Positions 1 to 7,773 of a stretch of 64,000 nt of DNA are shown piece after piece. How positions within the stretch are numbered: the first letter of the stretch is position 1; each line of letters opens with the position of its first letter. The translations under genes were made by a program, and so were the position numbers. The notes under the pieces are model-generated. The model searched no databases, was not told where the DNA came from, and was given only the letters and a program-made list of their open reading frames with translations. The DNA lies in the NCBI GenBank assembly GCA_040119125.1, contig JBEDTR010000007.1, positions 248,001 to 312,000 of the forward strand, written 5' to 3'. Origin of the DNA: Pacificitalea sp040119125 (GTDB lineage Bacteria > Pseudomonadota > Alphaproteobacteria > Rhodobacterales > Rhodobacteraceae).

Positions 1-809
1 TCGGGCGCGATGACCTTCAGCGTATCCACCAGCAGCCCGTCATCGGGCGGGGCGGCGCGGTAATTCGGATGCGGCCAGTCGGTGCCCCAGATGGTGCGAT
101 GGGGGAACAGATCGACCAGACGCGCGGCAAAGGGGGTGGCGTCGGCATAGGGCGGCTCCTGCCCCGAGCAGCGCTCGGACCCCGAAACCTTCACCCAGAT
201 ATGGGGCTTCTCGGCCAGTTTCAGCAGGGTCTGGAATGGCGCCTGATCCATACCCAGCGTCGCGTCGATGCGGGCCATGTGATCGATCACCACCGTGCAG
301 GGCAGATCCGCCAGCACCGGGGCCAGATCGTCGATCAGCCCGGCCTCCATATGGATCAGCAACTGCCAGCCGTGATCCGCCAGACGCGGTGCCAGCGCGC
401 GCAATTCATCATGGCTGGCGCCGGGGGCAAGATGCGCCATGTAATTGAACCGCACGCCGCGAAACCCGTGCGCATGCAGCGCCCGGATACGCGTGTCGGA
501 GATGTCGGGCGGGGCCAGCGCAATGCCCAGATAGCGCCCCGGACGGGCGGCGATGGCGTCGGCCACCACGGCGTTATCATGGCCGTGGCAGCCCGATTGC
601 ACGATCACGCAGCGTTCGAATCCCAGCATGTCATGCAATGCGAATAGCGCCTCTTTTGGCGCGTCACCGGGTTTGGAGCCGCTTTCCGGCGCGAAGGGAA
701 ACCGCGCCACGGGGCCAAAGACATGCACATGGCAGTCGGTGGCGCCTGCGGGCAGGGTCAAGGTCGGCGCGGAAGGCGCGCTATTCCATGTGCGAGGGGC
801 GTCATTCAT
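1..809 (-). CDS. LigI-like amidohydrolase (2-pyrone-4,6-dicarboxylate hydrolase family), partial
   Basis: The reading frame starts at ATG 807-809 and runs off the left edge, so about 269 residues are visible of the roughly 290 usual for the family. The N-terminus reads MNDAPRTWNSAPS and is followed by the metal-binding motif CHVHVFGP with RFPFAP after it, as in LigI-type amidohydrolases. Further on come LLIHMEAG, VVIDHMARID and, near the visible end, IWGTDWPHPN, which carry the later His and Asp positions of the TIM barrel. LigI opens 2-pyrone-4,6-dicarboxylate to 4-oxalomesaconate in protocatechuate 4,5-cleavage; whether this member uses that lactone is inference. The start codon overlaps the stop of the preceding gene in an ATGA, so it is translationally coupled in the TRAP operon. 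Confidence 0.82.
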   Translation of the reverse strand, partial: MNDAPRTWNSAPSAPTLTLPAGATDCHVHVFGPVARFPFAPESGSKPGDAPKEALFALHDMLGFERCVIVQSGCHGHDNAVVADAIAARPGRYLGIALAPPDISDTRIRALHAHGFRGVRFNYMAHLAPGASHDELRALAPRLADHGWQLLIHMEAGLIDDLAPVLADLPCTVVIDHMARIDATLGMDQAPFQTLLKLAEKPHIWVKVSGSERCSGQEPPYADATPFAARLVDLFPHRTIWGTDWPHPNYRAAPPDDGLLVDTLKVIAP

Positions 810-1369
810 GAAAGCTGCCTCCCGGCATCCTGCGGCGGCGAGATGCGAAACACGTTCAGCGTGGCGGAAATTAACGTGTAATAGCCGATCACGCCCACCA
901 GATCGACGAGCCGCCCGGTGCCCAGCACCGACTCCGCTTCGGCATAAAGCGCATCGCTCACATCGCGGGTTTCCAGCACGGACACCGTCACGGCATGGGT
1001 CACGCGGGTTTCGTCATCGTCAAAGGGCGGCGGCGTGCGGGTGCGCAGCGCCTCCACCACCGGCGCGGGCAACCCCGCCTTCAGCGCGGGGGGCTTATGC
1101 GCGAACCACTCGTATTCGGCATCCCAGTGCCGCGCCATGGTCAGGATCGCCAACTCGCTCAGCCGTGGCTCCAGCGAGGTGTCATAGCGGCAGTAGCGCC
1201 CCAAATCCTGCGCCCGCGCGGCCAGTTCGGGCCGGTGCAGCCAGACCGCGAGCGGCCCGCGCACACCGCTACGCGGACCTGACGCAATGGCGTCGTGGAT
1301 CTGCTGCTGGCGGGCGTCATAATTGGCGGGATCGGGCGCGGGAAGGCGCTGTTCGGGCCAGTCGGTCAT
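806..1369 (-). CDS. carboxymuconolactone decarboxylase family protein
   Basis: This 187-residue protein resembles the CMD/AhpD-like alpha-helical family, with the segment LSELAILTMARHWDAEYEW typical of it. The usual CxxC of peroxidase-type AhpD members is absent, as expected for the decarboxylase-like branch. An upstream in-frame Met would add 29 residues inside the neighbouring GST gene; the start MTDWPEQRL at 1369 is preferred because it overlaps the GST stop in an ATGA. The 3' end overlaps the LigI-like gene in the same way. Lying between a GST and a lactone hydrolase, it probably acts on a ring-fission or lactone intermediate, but the substrate is unknown. Confidence 0.8.
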   Translation of the reverse strand: MTDWPEQRLPAPDPANYDARQQQIHDAIASGPRSGVRGPLAVWLHRPELAARAQDLGRYCRYDTSLEPRLSELAILTMARHWDAEYEWFAHKPPALKAGLPAPVVEALRTRTPPPFDDDETRVTHAVTVSVLETRDVSDALYAEAESVLGTGRLVDLVGVIGYYTLISATLNVFRISPPQDAGRQLS

Positions 1370-2022
1370 TGCGGTCTCTCCGTTTCGGCATGGGCAGGCT
1401 CGGCGGCGGCAAAGGCCGCCTGCCAGTCGACAAGCGCGGGCCAGCAGGTGCGCCACTCCACCGGCATGCGCCAGTCAAGATATCCCAGCGCGCAGGCCAG
1501 CGAGATCGACGCCGCATCGGTGCGGCGCGGATCGGGGGGCGCGGCGGCAAGCGTGGTCAGGCCGCGCTCAATCTTGCCGCGCTGATGGGTGAGCCATTCG
1601 TCGGATTTCTGCGCAGGCGCGCGAAACCGGTCTTCGTAGACCATCAACAGTGCCGCATCGGTGACGCCATCGGCCAGACTAGACTGTGTCAGGCAGCGAA
1701 ACCGGGCCGGGCCATCGCGCGGGATCAGGCGGTCGCCGCCAGCCAGCATGTCGAGGAATTCGACGATCACCCGGCTGTCGAACAAGGTGCCGTCATCGGT
1801 CATCAGGCAGGGGATCTTGCCCAGCGGGTTTTGATGGCGCAGATCATCGGTCACATCGCGGGTGTCGGCGGCGATGACCTCGATCCGGGGGGAAAGCCCC
1901 AGCACCGAGGCCGCCATGCGCACCTTGCGCCCGTAGGGCGAGGTCAGGGTCGAGCGCAGCACCGCGCGCCCGCCCCGGCCCGGCCCGCTCAGGGCCTGCG
2001 GGGTGGTTGTCATCATGGTCAC
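1366..2022 (-). CDS. glutathione S-transferase family protein
   Basis: A 218-residue thioredoxin-fold protein. The N-terminal domain shows LTSPYGRKVRMAASVLGL (the glutathione site, Ser in place of Tyr), then NPLGKIPCLMTDDG with the cis-proline of GSTs and LFDSRVIVEFLD. An all-alpha C-terminal domain follows. The open frame begins at GTG 2022, which overlaps the dctM stop (GTGA) and has GGAG eight bases upstream; ATG codons at 2016 and 2013 are alternatives. Several bacterial GSTs in aromatic operons cleave ethers, dehalogenate or isomerise ring-fission products. Its place between a TRAP transporter and a LigI-like hydrolase suggests such a catabolic role rather than general detoxification. 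Confidence 0.85.
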   Translation of the reverse strand: MTMMTTTPQALSGPGRGGRAVLRSTLTSPYGRKVRMAASVLGLSPRIEVIAADTRDVTDDLRHQNPLGKIPCLMTDDGTLFDSRVIVEFLDMLAGGDRLIPRDGPARFRCLTQSSLADGVTDAALLMVYEDRFRAPAQKSDEWLTHQRGKIERGLTTLAAAPPDPRRTDAASISLACALGYLDWRMPVEWRTCWPALVDWQAAFAAAEPAHAETERPQ

Positions 2023-3329
2023 AGCATCGTCTCCGGCAGGAACAGCGCCAATTGCGGGAACAGGCTCAGCAGGACCAACATCGCAAAGCCCGCCAGCACG
2101 AAGGGCACCAGCCCCTTGAACACCTGCTCCAGCGACACACGACCATTCGACGCGGATTGCACGACGAAGCAGTTGATCCCGACAGGCGGCGTGACCGCGC
2201 CAATTTCGACCAGCAGCACCACGAAGATGCCGAACCAGATCGGATCGAACCCCAGATCCATCATCACCGGATGGGTGATCGGCAGGGTGATCGCCAGCAG
2301 CGCGGGCGCGTCCATCATCATGCCGAGCGCCAGATAGATCAGCGACACCAGCACCACGATGACCCAGCGGTTCACCTCCAATCCGGTGAGGAAGCCGCCG
2401 ACCGTGTTGGCGACGCCCGACAGCGCGAGGAATTTGGAAAACACCAGCGCGGCGATCAGGATGCCGAAGATCATGGCAGAGGTCTGGATCGTCTCCAGCA
2501 GGGTCTTGCGCAGTTCCACCCCGCCAACGCCGCGATGCCGTATGATGGCCAGCGTGAAGGTCGCGAAGGCGCCAATGCCGCCTGCCTCGGTCGGGGTAAA
2601 TATCCCGGCGTAAAGCCCAACGACGATCAGCAGGATAATCAGCACCAGCGGCCCGGCGAGCTTCAGCGAGGCGAATTTCTCGCGCAGGGTGAAGTTATAG
2701 CTTTCGCGCGGCGCCAGTTCCGGCCGCCGCCACACGGTGAGCCAGATCGCAAGGCAGAGCACCAGCGCGAAGACCACACCGGGAATGAACCCCGCAATCA
2801 AAAGCGCGCCGATGGAGCTGTCGGTCAGGATGCCATAGACCACGACCAACGCCGAGGGCGGGATCATCACCGCCAGCGTGCCCGCAATGGCGATGGAGGC
2901 CGAAGCGAGGCTTTTGTCATAGCCACGGTCGAGCATCTGCGGCAGCGCCAGCTTGGTGAACACCGTTGCGGTGCCAACGGAGGAGCCTGACGCCGCGCCA
3001 AAGGCCGCAGCCCCGAGCGTGGTGGAAATCGCAAGCCCGCCGCGCAGGTTGCCCAGCCATTTGGTCGTCGCCTCGAACAGATCCTCACCCAGACCCGCCC
3101 GCATCGCGAAGAAGCCCATCAGCAAAAACAGCGGGATTACCGAGAAATGGAACGAATGGGTGGTGTCGAAAAACACGGTGCCAAGGATCGCGGTCGCGGC
3201 GTTGAACCCGACCAGCGCCGCCAGCCCAAAGGCGCCCACCAGACCCAGCACCACCATGACGTTGATGCCCAGAAGAATACCGCCGAACAGCGCGGCGACA
3301 CCGATGCCGCCAATCACAAGCGAGCTCAT
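2019..3329 (-). CDS. dctM: TRAP transporter large permease subunit (DctM family)
   Basis: A 436-residue, very hydrophobic inner-membrane protein of the usual DctM length with about a dozen membrane segments. Recognisable parts are IPLFLLMGFFAMRAGLGEDL near the N-terminus, AAFGAASGSSVGTATVFTKLALPQM, and FTPTEAGGIGAFATF around mid-protein, followed by VEIGAVTPPVGINCFVVQS near the end, all signatures of TRAP large subunits. It forms the sodium-driven transport domain for import of organic acids together with DctQ and DctP. The start overlaps the dctQ stop by four bases and its own stop overlaps the GST start. Confidence 0.95.
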   Translation of the reverse strand: MSSLVIGGIGVAALFGGILLGINVMVVLGLVGAFGLAALVGFNAATAILGTVFFDTTHSFHFSVIPLFLLMGFFAMRAGLGEDLFEATTKWLGNLRGGLAISTTLGAAAFGAASGSSVGTATVFTKLALPQMLDRGYDKSLASASIAIAGTLAVMIPPSALVVVYGILTDSSIGALLIAGFIPGVVFALVLCLAIWLTVWRRPELAPRESYNFTLREKFASLKLAGPLVLIILLIVVGLYAGIFTPTEAGGIGAFATFTLAIIRHRGVGGVELRKTLLETIQTSAMIFGILIAALVFSKFLALSGVANTVGGFLTGLEVNRWVIVVLVSLIYLALGMMMDAPALLAITLPITHPVMMDLGFDPIWFGIFVVLLVEIGAVTPPVGINCFVVQSASNGRVSLEQVFKGLVPFVLAGFAMLVLLSLFPQLALFLPETML

Positions 3330-3850
3330 TCCATCACCTCGTCGGTTTCATCAGGAAGGGTGCCGCCCAGCGCGACCCAGATCCCGTCGAGCAGGAATTG
3401 CACCGCCAGCAGGGCAAGGCCGAAGAACACCGCGAATTTGACGGGCCAGATCGGAAAGCGGATCGCGCCGCGCTCCAACTCACCGATGGCAAAGCTTTTG
3501 GCCGCCATGTTCCAGCCCGCATAGGCCGCCCATGCAAACAGGATGAACCCTGAAATCATCGCCAGCACCTTGGCCGCGCGGCCAAGCCGGGGCGACAGAT
3601 GCTGGGTCAGCAGCACGACCTTGATATGGCCGCCATGCGACTGCGTCAGCGCGAGCGAAAAGAAGATGATCAGCGGCAGCGCGCTTTCGGTCAGCTCCAG
3701 CGTGCCGGTGACCGGCTGGTTAAAGGCGTAGCGCATCACCACATTGGCGACGACCAGCAGCATCACCGCGAAGAGCAGGACACCGGCGGCGAGGCCGCAC
3801 AGATAGAGAAGCGCGCCGTAGCGGCGGCGCAGGGATTCCATGAATTGCAT
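3326..3850 (-). CDS. dctQ: TRAP transporter small permease subunit (DctQ family)
   Basis: A 174-residue protein with four predicted membrane segments (about residues 15-35, 50-68, 87-112 and 130-155). It carries the DctQ-type stretch MRYAFNQPVTGTLELTESAL between the first two. It pairs with the large permease encoded just downstream, whose start overlaps its stop (ATGA). It is separated from dctP by 64 bases that hold a strong hairpin, so dctP can be expressed at a higher level than the membrane subunits. Confidence 0.92.
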   Translation of the reverse strand: MQFMESLRRRYGALLYLCGLAAGVLLFAVMLLVVANVVMRYAFNQPVTGTLELTESALPLIIFFSLALTQSHGGHIKVVLLTQHLSPRLGRAAKVLAMISGFILFAWAAYAGWNMAAKSFAIGELERGAIRFPIWPVKFAVFFGLALLAVQFLLDGIWVALGGTLPDETDEVME

Positions 3851-3874
3851 GTCAGGGGCTTTCGCAGATGTGCG

Positions 3875-3901
3875 GGCCCCGCGCAGCTAAGACGCGGGGC
3901 C
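3875..3901 (-). promoter_or_regulatory. intercistronic hairpin between dctP and dctQ
   Basis: GGCCCCGCG and CGCGGGGCC form a perfect nine-base-pair stem around a nine-base loop, 13 bases behind the dctP stop codon. No T run follows on the minus strand. This is the arrangement expected of an mRNA-stabilising or partially terminating element that raises binding-protein output relative to permease; the function is inferred. Confidence 0.55.
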
Positions 3902-3914
3902 AATGGTTCGTCGA

Positions 3915-4949
3915 TCAGGACGGAGCGTCGTCGAACGCCAGCGATTTGGCGATCTCGTCAGCGGGGACACCGGCCTCATTGGCCTTGTCGATCCATTCCT
4001 GACGGACCTCCTTGACGCCGGCATCCTCCAACACGTTCAAAAGCTGGGCCTGCGGGAAGTCGATCACTTCGACGCCCAGCTCGCCCTGCCACAGCTCGCG
4101 CACGCGGGTTTCGTCCTCGCTCAGCACGCGGGCGTATTCGACAAGGTAGTCGCGACCCAGCTGATCGATCACGGCGCGGGTGTCGTCATCCATGCCGTTA
4201 TAGCTGTCGAGGTTCATCGCCAGCAGGTGCCCGAAGGACGCGCCAAGCGGGATTTCGATGTAATACTTGGCGACCTCATCGTATTTCCAGCCGCGCGCCA
4301 GTGCCGGACCGATGGGCGTGCAATCAATGATCGACCGCTGCAGACCCTCATAGGCCTCCGACGTGGCAATCGAGACGGGCGATGCGCCCAGTGCTTCGAT
4401 CAGCTTGGGATAGGCGAAGCCGTAGGAGCGGATGCGCAGACCCTCCATATCCTCGACGCTGTTGACCGGCTTGTTGCACAGCAGACCGTAATCTTCGAGC
4501 GGGCGGAAGCCGATGGCATGCAGGTTCTGGCTGGCAAGCTCATCCTCGAATTCCGGATAGGTCGCGTGCAGCTCCTCCATGAACTGGCCCACTTCGAGCG
4601 TGTTCATCGGCTGCGGGATAAAGAAGCCCACGGCATTGTTGAGCGGCATCTGATCGGGGAAATAGGGCGTGATGATATCGCCAAAATCGCCCACACCCGC
4701 GGCCAGAGCGTCGGGGATTTCGCGGGTTTTCGCGACGGAGCCGCCCCAGAACACTTCGATCTTATGCTTGCCGTCGGTGCGCTTCTCGAACTCATCGACA
4801 AGCCATTGCGTCGTCACCGCCTGCGCGTCGCCCGCGCCCTGCGGCTTGAACGTCAACCATTTGTAAGTCTCGGCCTGCGCGGTGGCGGCAAGGCCGGTGA
4901 CAGCCACCAGCGCAAGCGCCGACGACCGCAAAATTGCGTTAATAAACAT
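3915..4949 (-). CDS. dctP: TRAP transporter substrate-binding protein (DctP family)
   Basis: A 344-residue periplasmic binding protein. The start MFINAILRSS is chosen over an upstream in-frame Met because GGAGG lies four to five bases before it and a clean Sec signal peptide follows, with cleavage near ATAQA-ETYKW. The mature part contains VFWGGSVAKTREIPDALAAG and GLRIRSYGFAYPKLIEALGA, in which the Arg is at the place of the conserved carboxylate-binding Arg of DctP proteins. It captures an organic acid for the DctQM permease. The ligand cannot be told from sequence; the enzymes of the operon suggest an aromatic or lactone-forming carboxylic acid. Confidence 0.93.
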   Translation of the reverse strand: MFINAILRSSALALVAVTGLAATAQAETYKWLTFKPQGAGDAQAVTTQWLVDEFEKRTDGKHKIEVFWGGSVAKTREIPDALAAGVGDFGDIITPYFPDQMPLNNAVGFFIPQPMNTLEVGQFMEELHATYPEFEDELASQNLHAIGFRPLEDYGLLCNKPVNSVEDMEGLRIRSYGFAYPKLIEALGASPVSIATSEAYEGLQRSIIDCTPIGPALARGWKYDEVAKYYIEIPLGASFGHLLAMNLDSYNGMDDDTRAVIDQLGRDYLVEYARVLSEDETRVRELWQGELGVEVIDFPQAQLLNVLEDAGVKEVRQEWIDKANEAGVPADEIAKSLAFDDAPS

Positions 4950-5033
4950 GTATCCTCCCAAGGTATCGGGCGTTCCTCCTGCCCGTCCAAGGACCAACCT
5001 GCGCCACGGGAAGGCATACTTCAAATACTGTTA

Positions 5034-5062
5034 TATCATCGGCATGATACCGAATAGGTATC
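5034..5062. promoter_or_regulatory. overlapping inverted repeats, candidate LysR operator upstream of dctP
   Basis: Two perfect six-base inverted repeats overlap here: TATCAT-CGGC-ATGATA (5034-5049) and GATACC-GAATA-GGTATC (5046-5062). They lie one base behind the lysR stop and about 90-110 bases upstream of the dctP start, a usual distance for a LysR-type activator site. ATACC-N5-GGTAT fits the loose T-N11-A rule of LysR boxes. Function is inferred. Confidence 0.5.
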
Positions 5063-5063
5063 G

Positions 5064-6005
5064 CTACTTCCAGATCCCCGACACGACGAGTTCGTCAACG
5101 ATCTTGCGCACGCAGGCCTCCACCACCTGAATTGCCATCTTGGTCCGCTGGTCTGCCTTGGTCGCGGTGCACAAGGTCCATGTCATCGTCGGGCGCACAA
5201 TCGGCCGCGCCTCTAACGTGCCATTTTGAACCTCGGACATCACCCCGCCATAGGTCAGGATGGTGAATCCATGCCCGTCGCGCACCAGAGATTTCAGATG
5301 CCAGACCCCATCGGCGCGCTGCACGATGTTCAACTCCGCGCCCACCGCATCGGCGTGTTTATCCACCAAAAGGCGCAGGAAATTGGGGCGGCTGGGCATG
5401 ATCAGCGGCATCACCGCCGCTTCCGCCAGTGTGTATTCGTCCTGATCCAGCGCCCCGCTGGGCCCGATCATGAACAGATGCTCGACCAGCAATTCGACGG
5501 CGACAACGTCATCGCGCAAGGGCGGGTCGTGCATGACGGCAAGCCCGATTTCGCCCTGCGTCAGCTTCCCCTCCAGCGCGTTCGAGAACCCCTCGACAAA
5601 GCGCAGCTCGATATCGGGGTAGTCGCGCTTGATCCGCGTCAGCAGGGGCGGAATGATGAATTCGCCGGGCGTGGGCGGCATGCCCACCACCACCACCCCG
5701 CGCGGCGCGTCAGCATGGGCGGTGACGTCGTGATGGGCCTGCGCGATCTGCGCCATGATGGCATAGGCGCGGCGCTGCAGGATCTCGCCCGCCTCGGTCA
5801 GCTCCATCCCGCGCGCGGTGCGATTGAACACCTTCAGCCCCAGATCCTGCTCCAGCCGTGCGATCTGACGGCTCAGCGCCGGCTGCGCGATGCGCAACCG
5901 CTCCGACGCGCGGGTCATGTTCTTCTCTTCCGCCACACATAGGAAATAGCGCAGCGTCCGCAGTTCCGGCTGCCAATCATGCATGGGGGTGGTGGACAGA
6001 GCCAT
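5064..6005 (-). CDS. LysR-family transcriptional regulator
   Basis: A 313-residue regulator with an N-terminal winged helix-turn-helix: LRTLRYFLCVAEEKNMTRAS then LRIAQPALSRQIARLEQDLG at about residues 14-55, and NRTARGMELTEAG as the wing. The effector-binding domain follows. Start MALSTTPMHDW at 6005 is chosen because AGGGAG precedes it by a proper distance and an earlier Met would overlap the upstream gene. It sits inside the operon between the flavin reductase and dctP, so it probably controls uptake and breakdown of the TRAP substrate through the inverted repeats just downstream of its own stop codon. Confidence 0.92.
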   Translation of the reverse strand: MALSTTPMHDWQPELRTLRYFLCVAEEKNMTRASERLRIAQPALSRQIARLEQDLGLKVFNRTARGMELTEAGEILQRRAYAIMAQIAQAHHDVTAHADAPRGVVVVGMPPTPGEFIIPPLLTRIKRDYPDIELRFVEGFSNALEGKLTQGEIGLAVMHDPPLRDDVVAVELLVEHLFMIGPSGALDQDEYTLAEAAVMPLIMPSRPNFLRLLVDKHADAVGAELNIVQRADGVWHLKSLVRDGHGFTILTYGGVMSEVQNGTLEARPIVRPTMTWTLCTATKADQRTKMAIQVVEACVRKIVDELVVSGIWK

Positions 6006-6033
6006 TGTGCTCCCTTGCCTCTGAAGTCGCCGC

Positions 6034-6633
6034 TTAACTGTCGGGCCGATCAAGTTCCCACGCCTCGGTCACGGTAGCATAATCACGATAGCCCATCCGC
6101 GCGATGGGCCGCGCCGCTGCCGTATCGAACCGGCCTTCGCGAATATAGGCGTCGTTGATATGGGTCTGCACCACTTGTCCGATCACCATGTAGCGGTCCA
6201 CCGGCGCGCCGTCACGGTCGACAATCTGCTGAAACGACACGGTCACGCATTCCAATGCCGCCGGGCTGTCGGCCACGAAGGGCGCAGTCGTCGCGACGCT
6301 TTCGCCAATCGCCAGACTGGCCTGCGCGAATTCATCCGCCCCATCATCCCACACCGCCGAGGACACGTTCACCGCCTGCGCCAGATCCTCCGTCGCGAGC
6401 GAAAAGGTAAACGCCCCCTGATCGCGCGCATTGACCACCGAATGCTTCAGGCCTTCGGAGGTAAAACAGATCATATGGGGCGCGTTGCCAATCGCGTTGA
6501 AAAAGGAATAGGGCCCCAGATTGGGAACACCCTGCGCATTGCGCGTGCCGATCCAGCCGATGGGCCGAGGCGCGATGATCGCCTTGAACGGATCGTATTT
6601 CAGGATCTCGGGGCGCGTGTCGCCGTAATGCAT
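6034..6633 (-). CDS. flavin reductase family protein (DIM6/NTAB type)
   Basis: A 199-residue FMN-binding split-barrel protein. The family motif appears as APRPIGWIGTRNAQGVPNLG then PYSFFNAIGNAPHMICFTS in the first third. The start MHYGDTRPEIL is preceded by GGAGGAGG at good spacing. Such proteins reduce FMN for a partner monooxygenase or act as flavoproteins on their own; no monooxygenase component is seen nearby. It is the first gene of the TRAP operon. A clear paralogue lies at 60487-61092. Confidence 0.88.
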   Translation of the reverse strand: MHYGDTRPEILKYDPFKAIIAPRPIGWIGTRNAQGVPNLGPYSFFNAIGNAPHMICFTSEGLKHSVVNARDQGAFTFSLATEDLAQAVNVSSAVWDDGADEFAQASLAIGESVATTAPFVADSPAALECVTVSFQQIVDRDGAPVDRYMVIGQVVQTHINDAYIREGRFDTAAARPIARMGYRDYATVTEAWELDRPDS

Positions 6634-7280
6634 GAAACCTCCTCCAAATTGCTCCGCCTTTCTAAGGCGAAGCAAGCGGGCATGACCATGGCCATCTGCC
6701 CCGGCGCCACAGCGCGCCGCCTTGGCGTATGCGCTGGCGTGGTTTTAAAGGCTCCGCGCATCGATATGGGGGCACCCGGCGTTTCGTCGCGCGGGCCTGA
6801 CGGTGACGGAATGGCAGGCCCTCTTCCAGCCAATACCGAGATTGAAAGTGCCTACTGCCCGAATACACGTAGTTCTGCAGTGCGATCGGCCTCGGATAGT
6901 TGATGCCAGCCACAGCCGCGCAGCTCGGATGGCCATCTGTGTCGCTCAGCAGGAAAGAGTGGCTGTAGATGGTGCCGCTTTGCGCCTAAGAGAGTTCCGT
7001 CGCCCGATTAGGGGCGGCGGAGAGGTCGTCTTGAACGTGCGCGCCGCCTTGAGATTGCACTGTCATGGCAGGGATTGTTGATGTGCGCCATCGACGTCAC
7101 CCTGGGCACCCTGATCGGCGGTCTGCCCGATGTCGGTGTTTTGGCAGCCGTGTCGCTCGTGCTGCCTCTGACCTTCGGCCGGTGAACCTGGCTTCTACGC
7201 AGATTGCCCGAAAGATGGTACTCGATCAAATCCCGACCGGCAGTCTTACCAACGCGAATATCACAGCAGTCTTGGGCTGA
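6634..7280. other. degenerate intergenic stretch without an intact gene
   Basis: About 650 bases between the flavin reductase start and the terminator behind the NIPSNAP gene. Six-frame reading gives only short frames. The plus strand holds a tctA-like fragment (listed separately). The minus strand has a frame from 6913 to 6662 beginning MAGINYPRPIALQNYVYSGS that looks protein-like for about 35 residues and then becomes Arg-rich. It may be another eroded gene, but I do not recognise it. The stretch looks like a scar between two catabolic clusters. Confidence 0.5.
7081..7185 (+). pseudogene. remnant of a tctA-type (tripartite tricarboxylate transporter) permease gene
   Basis: A 34-codon frame on the plus strand contains GTLIGGLPDVGVLAAVSLVL followed by PLTF, matching the first membrane hairpin of TctA proteins. 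Aligned by eye with the intact TctA at 10759-12255 (GQLIGVLPGIGAISAISLLL, then PITF), 14 of 24 residues agree. The frame ends directly after this block and no continuation was found. It is opposite in strand to the intact copy, so it is not a simple tandem duplication end. Confidence 0.5.
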
Positions 7281-7281
7281 A

Positions 7282-7326
7282 ACAGACCTGAGCCCCGCCA
7301 TTACAGCGGAGCTCAAGTGTCTGTGT
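7282..7326. terminator. hairpin terminator behind the NIPSNAP gene
   Basis: GAGCCCCGC (7290-7298) and GCGGAGCTC (7306-7314) pair over nine positions with one G-T wobble. The stem is extended outward by ACAGAC/GTCTGT. It lies about 100 bases beyond the last gene of the GntR-linked operon. The tails are T-rich but have no long T run, so termination strength is uncertain. Confidence 0.5.
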
Positions 7327-7423
7327 TAGAGCGTCACGCGCAGATCCTTGATGAGGTCTGGGCGCTGGGACAAAAAACGCGCGATGCCGTCCCGCCTGCC
7401 CGGTTTAAGTGGCGCAAGCGTGT

Positions 7424-7756
7424 TTAAAGCAGTGCTTTGGAAAACGCCGTGGGCTGCATGAAGCTGCTGGCAATGTTGGTCACGACTTCGCCGTGCGCTT
7501 CGACATGGGCCGCGCGGGCCTTGACCCACTCTGGATCGCCTGCGAACTGCGCCCATTTCTCCTCGCGCTCGGCCAGACTGTCCCAGGCAAGAAAATAGGT
7601 CAGATCGGTGTTTTTAGGCCCAACCACTGTAGTCAGAAAACCGGCAGGGCGGATGCCCAAACGTTCCCAGATGCCAAGCGTTGTGTCCTCAAACCGCTTC
7701 AAAAGCAGCGGAAGCTGCCCCGGCGCACAGGTATAGACCCGCATTTCATATATCAT
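7424..7756 (-). CDS. NIPSNAP family protein
   Basis: A 110-residue dimeric alpha/beta-barrel (ferredoxin-like) protein that begins MIYEMRVYTCAPGQLPLLLK, the typical NIPSNAP opening, and ends near FMQPTAFSKALL, matching the family's end. Members occur in catabolic operons, and no enzymatic reaction is firmly assigned to the family as a whole. It is the last gene of the long minus-strand cluster, 17 bases behind the aldehyde dehydrogenase gene, so its role is probably auxiliary to that pathway. Confidence 0.85.
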   Translation of the reverse strand: MIYEMRVYTCAPGQLPLLLKRFEDTTLGIWERLGIRPAGFLTTVVGPKNTDLTYFLAWDSLAEREEKWAQFAGDPEWVKARAAHVEAHGEVVTNIASSFMQPTAFSKALL

Positions 7757-7773
7757 CTGTTTTGTACTTTGGA

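Noticed and set aside
553..2337. Long plus-strand open frame of 594 codons
   Set aside because: It lies opposite three good minus-strand genes and is Arg/Ala/Gly/His-rich without any family motif; a typical high-GC antisense shadow.
3903..5057. 384-codon plus-strand frame opposite dctP
   Set aside because: Antisense to a clear binding-protein gene with signal peptide and ribosome site; no recognisable motif in the shadow.
6967..6980. Possible attachment-site repeat ATGGTGCC matching the 3' end of tRNA-Phe
   Set aside because: Only eight bases agree with 18582-18590; expected by chance in a window of this size.
7065..7280. 71-codon plus-strand frame after the tctA remnant
   Set aside because: Arg/His-rich at first, only the last 30 residues look protein-like; no start signal and no recognised family.
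7326..7556. C-terminal extension or second gene behind NIPSNAP (frame ending KDLRVTL)
   Set aside because: Most of the frame is antisense-like within the NIPSNAP gene; only the last 30 codons look plausible and there is no start.
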